A stretch of DNA of 42,066 bases, from NCBI GenBank assembly GCA_013297655.1, contig JAAFHV010000050.1:1-42066 (forward strand), given 5' to 3'. Source of the stretch: Myxococcales bacterium (GTDB taxonomy: Bacteria; Myxococcota_A; Polyangia; Polyangiales; Polyangiaceae). Of the stretch, positions 1 through 6,576 are shown piece after piece (position 1 is the first letter of the stretch; each line of letters begins with the position of its first letter). The translations under genes were made by a program, and so were the position numbers. The notes under the pieces are model-generated. The model saw only the letters and a program-made list of their open reading frames with translations. It was not told the origin of the DNA and searched no databases.

Positions 1-108
1 GCGCGTCGGTTTTCCTTCGTCCTCGTCACGAACTTGCGGACTCGTAGCGTCGTCGGCCAATCCCTCGTCCGGGATTAGCTGCCTTTCGCGTCGTCGTCGC
101 CGCGTCAT
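1..108 (-). CDS. Possible N-terminal fragment of a gene cut by the left edge
   Basis: On the minus strand an ATG at 108 opens a frame that stays open for 36 codons to the window edge, encoding a hydrophilic, Arg-rich then Asp/Glu-rich start (MTRRRRRERQLIPDEG...). A GAAGG sequence lies about 9 bases upstream and could be its ribosome binding site. I recognise no family, and 36 open codons in such GC-rich DNA are weak evidence. It is listed because the repeat element at 158-177 sits 49 bases upstream, the same arrangement seen at two other genes in the window. Confidence 0.25.
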   Translation of the reverse strand, partial: MTRRRRRERQLIPDEGLADDATSPQVRDEDEGKPTR

Positions 109-157
109 CCCGGCCGCCTTCGTTGCGGCTCTCCGGTGCGTGCTCACCTAAAAAGCA

Positions 158-177
158 ACCCTTGGAAGTCCCCGACG
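158..177 (-). repeat. Dispersed element copy A (GGGACTTCCAAGGG core)
   Basis: Read on the minus strand this 20-mer is CGTCGGGGACTTCCAAGGGT, identical to the 20 bases at 21071-21090 in the alanine dehydrogenase leader. The core recurs at 40603-40616. All three copies point toward a start codon, here the possible ATG at 108. Confidence 0.75.
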
Positions 178-249
178 AGGCGTCTTGACGTGAAGCGCTC
201 CTCGGATCGCGCCGGCCTTCGACGCGCGACGACGGGACGACGACCTCGC

Positions 250-334
250 GTCCGCAAGTCCACGACGGGGACGGAGAGTCATCCGAGGGGCGGCAACTAC
301 GACGCCGAGCGTCCGCACGTCGCCGACGGGGACG
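250..334 (-). repeat. Two diverged units related to the dispersed element
   Basis: The segments 250-273 and 311-334 match at 21 of 24 positions with a 61-base period. Read on the minus strand both begin CGTCCCCGTCG and end TGCGGAC. The first contains GTGGACTT, resembling the GGGGACTT of copy A. They may be degenerate copies of the same element or repeated binding sites. Confidence 0.45.
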
Positions 335-484
335 CGTCGCGAGCAGGCCAGAAAACGCGCGAAGGCCGACCGGCTCCGAGCGCTTCGGGGCCGACGACCA
401 TGGACGTTTTCGGTGAGGCGCGGGACTCTGTGCTTGCCTTCGTTGCGCGTTTCAAGGCCATCACTCGGAGAACGGTTCGGCGCT

Positions 485-1681
485 CTAGAGGCCTCGCCGG
501 CGGATCATCTCGACGAGCGTCGTGCGGTTGAGGCCGAGGAGGCGCGCCGCCTTGTTCTTATTTCCACCCGTGCGAATGAGCGCCTGAACGATTAAGCTAT
601 TTTGGTGTCGTTCGACGCACGACGAAAGGACGATCCCTTCCGCCGGAAGACGTCCGTCGGGTACCGCCGTCGGCGCCGCGCGCACCGTCGGCGGAGCGGG
701 GTTGGAGCTTGTATCGTTCGGCGCGGTCGGCGTGCTGCCACGCGGTCCGCTCCCCGTCGCGCGGGCGGTTGTCTCTTCGCCGAAGATGCTCTCTGCTTCG
801 ATGTAGGGGCCTGGAGCGAGGAGCACGGCGCGCGCGATTCCGTTTTCGAGCTCACGAACGTTTCCTGGCCAATCGTAGGTCGCGATCGCTTCGAGCGCCG
901 CTTCCGACAAGCCGTGTAGGTCGGTGCGGGCCGCCTCGGCGACGAAACCGCGGTAAAAGTGCTCCGCCAGGATGCACACGTCGTCTCCGCGCGCGCGGAG
1001 GGGCGGGAGCGCTATGTGAATAACGTTCAATCGGTAAAAGAGGTCCTCACGGAACCGACCAGCGGCGACCTCCGACGCGAGCTCTCGGTTCGTCGCCGCG
1101 ACGACCCGCACGTCGCACCGAAAGGCGCGCGACTCCCCGAGAGGCGTATACTCGCGCTGCTGGAGCACGCGGAGGAGCTTCACCTGGGCCGCGAGCGGGA
1201 GCTCGCCCACCTCGTCCAAGAAGAGGGTGCCTCCGTCGGCGGAGGCGATGTGACCACGACGGTTGTGCAGCGCGCCGGTGAACGCGCCACGCACGTGTCC
1301 GAAGAGCTCACTTTCCACCAAATCGTGCGGGATAGCGCCGCAGTTGATCGTCACGAGCGGCTGCGAGGCTCGTTCGCTCGCGTCGTGAATGGCGGCGACG
1401 GCGAGCTCCTTGCCAGTCCCGCTCTCGCCGGTGACGAGAACGGTGCAAGTCGAGCGGCCCACACGATCCACGATCTCGAGGACTCGCCGGATCGACTCGT
1501 GTCGGCCGAGGATCATGCCGCGGCTCGTCATCCGGAGGGAGAGGGGCGCGCGGCGAATACCCGACACTTCCTCTTCGAGCTGCCCGTCCAGATCCCCGCG
1601 ATCTTCGCCCGCCGCGTCCGCGGGGTGGCCGTTCGACGGGCGGAGGAACGGCCACGCGCGTCGCGCGGCGACGCCGGTCAC
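485..1681 (-). CDS. Sigma-54-dependent transcriptional activator, AAA+ and Fis-type HTH, no sensor domain
   Basis: This is a bacterial enhancer-binding protein that remodels sigma-54 RNA polymerase by ATP hydrolysis. With the GTG at 1681 it is 398 aa. Visible are Walker A GESGTGKE (about 85-92), the sigma-54 contact loop GAFTGA (132-137), Walker B GGTLFLDE (150-157), an arginine-finger region, and a C-terminal Fis helix-turn-helix (GGNKNKAARLLGLNRTTL). Only about 50 residues precede the AAA+ domain, so there is no receiver, GAF, PAS or FHA sensor. The start was chosen because the GTG overlaps the upstream stop as GTGA, with GAGG a few bases before it; the first ATG is at 1531. Control must come from a partner protein or from expression level, as in PspF-type activators. 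Three sigma-54 promoters lie close by and are its likely targets. Confidence 0.93.
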   Translation of the reverse strand: MTGVAARRAWPFLRPSNGHPADAAGEDRGDLDGQLEEEVSGIRRAPLSLRMTSRGMILGRHESIRRVLEIVDRVGRSTCTVLVTGESGTGKELAVAAIHDASERASQPLVTINCGAIPHDLVESELFGHVRGAFTGALHNRRGHIASADGGTLFLDEVGELPLAAQVKLLRVLQQREYTPLGESRAFRCDVRVVAATNRELASEVAAGRFREDLFYRLNVIHIALPPLRARGDDVCILAEHFYRGFVAEAARTDLHGLSEAALEAIATYDWPGNVRELENGIARAVLLAPGPYIEAESIFGEETTARATGSGPRGSTPTAPNDTSSNPAPPTVRAAPTAVPDGRLPAEGIVLSSCVERHQNSLIVQALIRTGGNKNKAARLLGLNRTTLVEMIRRRGL

Positions 1682-2247
1682 GCGACCTCGAGGAGGTACG
1701 CCCCGACGGCGGCGCGATGGCGACTCGAAGTCTCCACTCCGGCGATCGTCGGGTAATCGACCGGCCGCGCGAGCAGGTCCGCCGCGACGAGCGAGCTTAC
1801 CCGATCGACGAGGCGCCGCGGCCGGCTCGTGGGAATCCATCCGACGGCGCCGCTCGAGTCCTCGAATCGCGCAATGAATCCGAACGAAAACATCGTGAGT
1901 CCTAGGCCTTCGGCGTAGCGTCGGTCCCGGAGACGCTCCAGGCGGGACCTCGCCTCCGAGTGCGCAGCCGACAAGATCGCCCGAACCGATGCTTCGGACG
2001 CGCTCGCGATCGCGGTGAAGTCGGCTGTTTCGGCGCCGTCCATCGCGGTGTGGCGCGTGAGCGGAAGATAGGCATTTCGGAGCCAACGGAGGAGGTCCGA
2101 GCGCCGCCAATCCGGGGCATCACGAGCGAAGGCGAGGGCGGCGGACCGACAGGCATCCGCGACGCTCGCCGCGTCGAGGGGCGTCCTGAGGTGTACGAAG
2201 CTGGTGGGGATAGATCCGAGAGGGACCGAATACGTTGGGAGATTCAT
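1678..2247 (-). CDS. Unknown 189-aa protein, paralogue of the product at 3084-3710, coupled to the sigma-54 activator
   Basis: The ATG at 2247 follows AAAGGACG. Thirty codons of in-frame sequence upstream also contain an ATG (2277), but that one has no ribosome binding site. The protein aligns by eye with the 208-aa protein encoded at 3084-3710. Shared features are a helical segment with C33, an LAF, W47 and W55-L...AY, and a block G-x-x-G-[WY]-[IV]-P-T-x3-R-R-L (133-146) followed by RP..DY (161-165). No catalytic motif, signal peptide or membrane segment is visible and I recognise no family. The stop overlaps the GTG of the activator, so production of the two is coupled; a role as modulator of that activator is an inference. 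A sigma-54 site ends about 14 bases before the ATG. Confidence 0.85.
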   Translation of the reverse strand: MNLPTYSVPLGSIPTSFVHLRTPLDAASVADACRSAALAFARDAPDWRRSDLLRWLRNAYLPLTRHTAMDGAETADFTAIASASEASVRAILSAAHSEARSRLERLRDRRYAEGLGLTMFSFGFIARFEDSSGAVGWIPTSRPRRLVDRVSSLVAADLLARPVDYPTIAGVETSSRHRAAVGAYLLEVA

Positions 2248-2260
2248 CTCGTCGTCCTTT

Positions 2261-2276
2261 TGCAGTCGCCGTGCCA
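2261..2276 (-). promoter_or_regulatory. Sigma-54 promoter (-24/-12) upstream of the 189-aa gene
   Basis: On the minus strand the sequence is TGGCACG-GCGA-CTGCA, one mismatch from TGGCACG-N4-TTGCA with correct GG-to-GC spacing. The -12 C is at 2262, predicting a transcript start near 2250, only about 3 bases before the ATG at 2247. Confidence 0.75.
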
Positions 2277-2353
2277 TTGGGGTCGAATCGCTGACGTGCA
2301 AAGACGCCGCCTTGGCGGTGGCAAACGGCCGCCCGTCGCGACGGCTCGTTCGG

Positions 2354-2728
2354 CTACGCGCCGTCCTTCGGGGTCGTGCGTTCTTTTGGGCACACGCCAA
2401 GTTTCGCGTCGAGCGCGGCGCGTAGAACGCGTCTGGGGTCTACGCCAGACGCCATTATCGCGGCGAGGAGATCGCGGAGGAAAGCGTCGAGTCGACGCGC
2501 GACGACCTCCTCCACTCGGGCGAGGAGTCGCGCTTCTGCGCGCGCGAGTCGTGTCTCGACGAGGCCGTGTACTGCCCGCACGAGCTGCTTCATACCGCTC
2601 GAGACGAGCTCCGCGTCGAGGAGCTCTACGGTGAGCTCGGTCGGCACAGCGAGGGGGCGCGCGTTTGCGTCCGGCCGCGTGCTACGGCGGCGACTCTTCG
2701 ATTCTACGGGTGGGCGGAGAGTGGGCAT
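2354..2728 (-). CDS. Unknown 124-aa helical protein, first gene of the sigma-54 operon
   Basis: The start at 2728 is preceded by AAGGAG at ideal spacing. The first 30 residues are Arg/Pro/Ser rich and probably disordered. Residues about 31-110 are almost entirely predicted amphipathic helix with alternating Arg/Glu and Leu/Val/Ala (for example RLARAEARLLARVEEVVARR), suggesting a coiled-coil or oligomerisation region. A single Cys occurs near the C terminus. There is no signal peptide. I do not recognise the family. It lies 106 bases upstream of the 189-aa gene on the same strand and has its own sigma-54 promoter, so it is likely a structural or adaptor component of the same system. Confidence 0.7.
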   Translation of the reverse strand: MPTLRPPVESKSRRRSTRPDANARPLAVPTELTVELLDAELVSSGMKQLVRAVHGLVETRLARAEARLLARVEEVVARRLDAFLRDLLAAIMASGVDPRRVLRAALDAKLGVCPKERTTPKDGA

Positions 2729-2750
2729 GGGGAGCTCCTTCGCACCAAAA

Positions 2751-2766
2751 TGCGAAGGACGTGCCA
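2751..2766 (-). promoter_or_regulatory. Sigma-54 promoter (-24/-12) upstream of the 124-aa gene
   Basis: On the minus strand the sequence is TGGCACG-TCCT-TCGCA, one mismatch from consensus with correct spacing. The predicted transcript start near 2740 falls exactly at the AAGGAG ribosome binding site of the gene starting at 2728. Confidence 0.75.
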
Positions 2767-2785
2767 ATCGTCGCGGAGCGATTGG
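2764..2785. repeat. Inverted repeat CCAATCG-N8-CGATTGG
   Basis: Perfect 7-bp arms at 2764-2770 and 2779-2785 with an 8-base spacer. It abuts and partly overlaps the -24 element of the minus-strand sigma-54 promoter. It could bind a regulator; its position overlapping the promoter fits repression better than a typical remote enhancer. Confidence 0.4.
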
Positions 2786-3055
2786 GCGACGAAGACAGCG
2801 CCATTTAGCTGTTCCCCGAACGTGGCCGACAACCGTTTGACGTTTGTGCCATCAATCGCCGCCGCGGCGGTGAGTCGTCAATCTTCCGTCGGTCCCCCGC
2901 GCCGACCGGAGCCGCCCTTCGCGGCGGCGCCGCCGAGCGTGGCGAGTGACCGGCGCTACGAGCGGCCGCGCGGCAGGGGCGGAGAGCGCACGTGCGACTG
3001 ACCATTTTCCCCGCTTCGTGATCGGCTGCCGCGCGGCGGTGCGCTCGGATTGCGG

Positions 3056-3071
3056 TGGCACGCGCGGTGCA
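3056..3071 (+). promoter_or_regulatory. Sigma-54 promoter (-24/-12) upstream of the 208-aa gene
   Basis: The sequence is TGGCACG-CGCG-GTGCA, one mismatch from consensus with correct GG-to-GC spacing. The -12 C is at 3070, predicting a transcript start near 3082, two bases before the ATG at 3084. Confidence 0.75.
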
Positions 3072-3083
3072 AACTCGCTTGTC

Positions 3084-3710
3084 ATGATGTTCAATCCGCC
3101 CCAATCCTCCGCTGCCACTCCGTTCCTCCTCCCACACACGACTACGACGCCCGAGGTCGTCGCGCTCTGTCGCCACGCCGGTCTCGCATTCGTGAACGGC
3201 GCCGAGCGATGGTCGAAGCGTCATCTCACTGACTGGCTCTCCGGCGCTTACCGCGACTGCGCCGGCGCCGGTCGATCTTCGTCCGGATCGTGGAGCCCCA
3301 TTCCGCTCCTCGAAGAGATCGACTCGCGCATGGTCGTCCGTCTACTCCAGGTTTCGAGCACCGAAGTGCGTGACGTGCTCACGAAGGTGGCCGCCGAGGG
3401 CGGTCACTCGTTCGGCGCTGCCATGCGCGAAAGCGACCTCGTTCGTCCGTGCCGTGACCTCGCCGGTCGCATCGGTTACGTACCCACCTACGGCGCGCGA
3501 CGCCTCGCGGAGATGGTACTCGCCCTCTTCGGCGCCGACTATCTGACGCGTCCCTCCGACTACGAGCTCGAGCTGTCGATGTGTCGCTACTGCGGCACGA
3601 CTGACTTCGATCTGGAGGCGCGCACGCGTGGCCACTGCGAGAGGCACGAGAGCGCGTTCGGTCTCCGTCGGCTCGACGGGACGATGACGCTTTTGCCCGA
3701 AGGTGCGTGA
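3084..3710 (+). CDS. Unknown 208-aa protein with C-terminal Cys/His cluster, paralogue of the 189-aa protein
   Basis: The start is the first of two tandem ATGs (3084, 3087). No ribosome binding site precedes it, and the sigma-54 site at 3056-3071 predicts a leaderless or nearly leaderless message. The protein shares with the 189-aa product at 1678-2247 the C29, LAF, W43, W51-L..AY, V-R-x-x-L and G128-x-x-G-Y-V-P-T-x3-R-R-L blocks, plus RP..DY at 156-160. It then adds about 45 residues with C167-x2-C170 and H184-C185-x2-H188, a plausible zinc site absent from its paralogue. It could be a DNA- or protein-binding effector of the sigma-54 module. No known family is recognised. Confidence 0.85.
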   Translation: MMFNPPQSSAATPFLLPHTTTTPEVVALCRHAGLAFVNGAERWSKRHLTDWLSGAYRDCAGAGRSSSGSWSPIPLLEEIDSRMVVRLLQVSSTEVRDVLTKVAAEGGHSFGAAMRESDLVRPCRDLAGRIGYVPTYGARRLAEMVLALFGADYLTRPSDYELELSMCRYCGTTDFDLEARTRGHCERHESAFGLRRLDGTMTLLPEGA

Positions 3711-3773
3711 GGTCCCGTCACCGGGCGCTCGTCGTTCGAGCGGAGTTTGACACCCTTGTCGATAGGTTTCCCC

Positions 3774-5486
3774 ATGAGAGTATGTCGAATTGTCACGAGG
3801 ACCGAGCGCCGCGAGTCGCGGGGGTCACGACGCGTCGCTCCGCGTGCTCTCCTGCTGAGTGTCGCGATAGGCCTGTTCGCCTGTACGGCGGTGTCGGAGA
3901 CGACGGAAGAACGCCTCGCGACGGGCGCGGGCACGACCCCCGTTTTTGTTCCCGCGGGCGCGGCGAGCACGCCCGCTTCGACGCGGAGAATCACACCTGC
4001 GCGCGCGGATCGTGGCTATCTCGGTGTCCTAACCGATTCGTATCGGGGTGGCACCGCCGTCGCCGCGACGCCATGGGCGAAGGAGAGTATTCACCCGATT
4101 TCTTGGGAGATTCCCGTGGACCTCGGCCAGCTCGACTTCAGCGTGACGCTCGAGGCGAGCTTCGATTCCGGGGCGACGTGGAGCTTCGTGTCGGAGGAGT
4201 ACCTCGAAGGGAAGCGCGCCCTCTGGACCTTGCCGAACGGCGCCGAGACCCACGGTCGAGCGCGAATCGTCTTCCACCGCACGGACAGCGCGGGGGTCAG
4301 CACTTCGCTCCGCACTTTGGAGACTCCCGATATCGCGTTCTCCGCGAGCCAACGCCGAGATTACGCTTGGACCCGGGTCGCCGCGGACGCGCCATTCGGC
4401 CCTCGCGATGGGGCGGGCGGAATCGTGTACGGCGGCAAGATGTGGCTCATCGGCGGCTGGAATGGCGACCGCTTCCCGCTCACGTGTGCGAACGACGTTT
4501 GGAATAGCGACGATGGCGCGACCTGGACGCAGGTAAAGGCAAATACCTTCCTCGACGCCGCCACGTTCGACGCGACGACCGATTGGGAAGGGCGCCACTT
4601 CGCGGGATATCACGTGCTCAATGGGAAAATGTGGATTGTGGGCGGCGACCCGGTGCAAGGCTATTACCAGTCCGACGTCTGGTCTTCCGTCGACGGCGTT
4701 CACTGGGCGCGGACGGACGTCCACACGACGACCCCGCGTGTCGACCCCACCGGAGCTCCTTACCCGGCGTCGGAGTGGAGGCCGGTCGAAGAGGCTCAGT
4801 TCGGGCTCCGTACGGTTCCGGTGACGGGAGTATTCCAGAATCGATTGATCGTGATGGGCGGGCAGCTCGTCGAGGGGATCGTCGACCGCGATTGGCCCGG
4901 TAGGCCTGGCCGTGCATTCAATGACGTCTGGGCATCGGGCGACGGCGCGACGTTCACCCAAGTTCCGACGAGCGGCCCGATGTGGGCGCCGCGCGGCCTC
5001 GTATCCCAATCGGTCGAGCACGACGGGCGCATGTGGCTCGTGGGCGGTGGGCTTCACGAGGACCCCGCCGCCGGCCTAGCGGACCGTGTGTATTACAACG
5101 ATGTTTGGCACACGACCGACGCCCGAACGTGGGAGCGCGTCGCGGACGAGGCTCCGTTCGTTCCGCGGATATGGCACGACGTAAAGTCTTATGACGGGCG
5201 CATTTGGGTCATCAACGGCTACGATGGCGGGCCACTGGGCGGAGGGCGGATCGCCGACAACCACGCCGACGTCTGGTATTCGGTCGACGGCACGAACTGG
5301 TACGAGGCGTCGCCGCCGGCAGCGTTCCCGGGGCGGCACGCGGGCACGGGTTGGGTTCATCGCGGCGCGTTGTTCGTCGGCTCCGGAAACGCGATGGGGC
5401 CCGACCCGCAGCGACCGGCCGTGGGGAAGTGGTTCGCCGACGTTTGGCGGCTCGCTCCCGCGCCGCGCGGCCCTTCGGGAAGCTGA
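3774..5486 (+). CDS. Kelch/beta-propeller-type lipoprotein
   Basis: A 570-aa secreted protein. The N terminus is Arg rich followed by a hydrophobic stretch ending in a lipobox (IGLFAC), indicating export and lipid anchoring. From about residue 190 onward it contains repeated blades of the form G-x-M/R-[WI]-[VL]-x-GG followed by N/D-DVW..DG..W (for example KMWLIGGWNG, KMWIVGGDP, RMWLVGGGL, RIWVINGYDG), characteristic of kelch-like or galactose-oxidase-like propellers. The N-terminal third (about 60-180) is a separate domain with an SFDSGATWSF motif resembling sialidase-type Asp boxes. I chose the ATG at 3774; an in-frame TTG at 3747 is possible. Function is probably binding or recognition at the cell surface. 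Confidence 0.85.
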   Translation: MRVCRIVTRTERRESRGSRRVAPRALLLSVAIGLFACTAVSETTEERLATGAGTTPVFVPAGAASTPASTRRITPARADRGYLGVLTDSYRGGTAVAATPWAKESIHPISWEIPVDLGQLDFSVTLEASFDSGATWSFVSEEYLEGKRALWTLPNGAETHGRARIVFHRTDSAGVSTSLRTLETPDIAFSASQRRDYAWTRVAADAPFGPRDGAGGIVYGGKMWLIGGWNGDRFPLTCANDVWNSDDGATWTQVKANTFLDAATFDATTDWEGRHFAGYHVLNGKMWIVGGDPVQGYYQSDVWSSVDGVHWARTDVHTTTPRVDPTGAPYPASEWRPVEEAQFGLRTVPVTGVFQNRLIVMGGQLVEGIVDRDWPGRPGRAFNDVWASGDGATFTQVPTSGPMWAPRGLVSQSVEHDGRMWLVGGGLHEDPAAGLADRVYYNDVWHTTDARTWERVADEAPFVPRIWHDVKSYDGRIWVINGYDGGPLGGGRIADNHADVWYSVDGTNWYEASPPAAFPGRHAGTGWVHRGALFVGSGNAMGPDPQRPAVGKWFADVWRLAPAPRGPSGS

Positions 5487-5631
5487 GCACGCCGGAGCCC
5501 GCTTCGATACCGCTTCGCACGGAGACCACCCTCCTACGTGGAGGCGAGCACGAGGAGCGCTCCGAGCCGCGCCCTCCGCTGTCCCCACCGCACCACGTGA
5601 CGAGAGCACCTGCGTTTGGTAGGGCGAGAGG

Positions 5632-6462
5632 GTGGAAATCCTGCTCTCTCGCCTCGAGCGACGCTTCGGGCGCTTCGCGATCCCCAACCTGACGATGTTC
5701 GTCGTCGGGGGCATGACGCTCACGTTTTTGCTCGGCTTCATGCGGCCAGGGCTGCAACAGGCGATGGCGCTCGACATGGCCGCCGTGCGCGCGGGCCAGG
5801 TGTGGCGCCTCGTCAGCTACCTCTTCCTCGTCGGCACCGACAACCTGCTGTTCGTCTTCTTCAAGCTCTCGTTCACCTGGTTCATCGGCCGCACGCTCGA
5901 GGCCGAGTGGGGCGCGTTCAAGCTCAACGTTTATTACCTCGTGGGTATGATCGGCACCACGCTCGCGGCCACGCTCGCGGGCGAGGCAGTAGGAAACAGC
6001 TACCTCAACGCGACCCTATTTTTTGCCTTCGCCACGCTCTATCCCGATTACCAAATCTCCATTTTTCTGATCATCCCCGTCCGCGTGAAATGGATCGCGC
6101 TCCTCAGCGCGCTCGCGCTCCTCGTCTCGGGGGTGCTCGGCTCGTGGGGCGATCGCGCGGGGCTCGTCGCGGCCACGTCGAACTACTTCCTCTTCTTCGG
6201 CGGTACCCTCGTCGACACGGTCCGCGGTCGTATCCGCGCGCGCGGCTCCAGGCAGAAGCTCGACGACATGACGCGCGGCCGCTCGGTGTCTGCCACCGCC
6301 CCCGAAAAAGGCGTCGAGCGCGCCTGCACCTCGTGCGGCAAGACCGAGGGCGAGGGGGCCGATATTCGCGTCTGCTCCTGCGAAAAGTGCGGAATTCCCA
6401 CGCTATTTTGCCTCGAGCACGCCCGCGAGCACCAAAAGCCTCCCGCAGAATCGATAAACTGA
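5632..6462 (+). CDS. Rhomboid-like membrane protein lacking catalytic residues, with Cys-rich tail
   Basis: A 276-aa protein starting at GTG 5632 just after GAGAGG. It has about five or six hydrophobic segments (about 20-38, 58-88, 98-118, 125-150, 155-170, 178-195) arranged as in rhomboid or derlin-type proteins, with WRLVSYLFLVG in the place of the typical W-R-x-x-T segment. The catalytic GxSG is replaced by GNSYLN (121-126) and no His occurs in the last membrane segment, so it is unlikely to be a protease. The cytosolic tail carries C232-x2-C235, C248-x-C250-x2-C253, C260, H263 and H267, a likely metal site. It is followed by a strong stem-loop at 6468-6494. Role unknown; pseudo-rhomboids often act in membrane protein handling. 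Confidence 0.8.
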   Translation: MEILLSRLERRFGRFAIPNLTMFVVGGMTLTFLLGFMRPGLQQAMALDMAAVRAGQVWRLVSYLFLVGTDNLLFVFFKLSFTWFIGRTLEAEWGAFKLNVYYLVGMIGTTLAATLAGEAVGNSYLNATLFFAFATLYPDYQISIFLIIPVRVKWIALLSALALLVSGVLGSWGDRAGLVAATSNYFLFFGGTLVDTVRGRIRARGSRQKLDDMTRGRSVSATAPEKGVERACTSCGKTEGEGADIRVCSCEKCGIPTLFCLEHAREHQKPPAESIN

Positions 6463-6467
6463 CGGAA

Positions 6468-6494
6468 CGTTCGGGCTGCGCCCAAGCCCGAACG
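6468..6494 (+). terminator. Stem-loop, probable terminator
   Basis: Perfect 10-bp arms (CGTTCGGGCT / AGCCCGAACG) with a 7-base loop, starting 5 bases after the stop codon at 6462. There is no T-tract after it, which is common for stem-loops in this window. Confidence 0.6.
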
Positions 6495-6576
6495 CATGCA
6501 CACTCGGTCTTGGATGTTCACCCAGGGGGAGCCACGCGCGCAGCTCGATGGGCGCCATCCGCTCACGGAGCGTGGC

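Larger units (their letters stand above)
1..484. other. Gene-poor stretch with related short repeats
   Basis: Apart from the possible gene start at 108 I see no convincing coding region. A plus-strand frame at 136-531 has weak codon bias and runs into the 3' end of the sigma-54 activator gene. The stretch holds a small stem-loop (AATCCC/GGGATT, 59-76) and three related copies of a repeat (158-177, 250-273, 311-334). Confidence 0.6.
2729..3083. promoter_or_regulatory. Divergent intergenic region between the two halves of the sigma-54 module
   Basis: This 355-base region separates divergent genes and holds two sigma-54 sites pointing outward (2751-2766 minus, 3056-3071 plus). An inverted repeat CCAATCG-N8-CGATTGG lies at 2764-2785. 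An enhancer for the activator would be expected between the two promoters. I see no gene here. Confidence 0.6.

Noticed and set aside
136-531. Plus-strand open frame of 131 codons near the left edge
   Set aside because: Codon use is unlike the clear genes, the product is Arg/Thr-rich without any recognisable domain, and the 3' part overlaps the sigma-54 activator gene on the other strand.
3747-3773. TTG start and TTGACA box before the propeller lipoprotein
   Set aside because: The TTGACA would place a -10 on the ATG itself with no fitting sequence, and the TTG has a ribosome-site-like GGAG too close to it. The ATG at 3774 is preferred.
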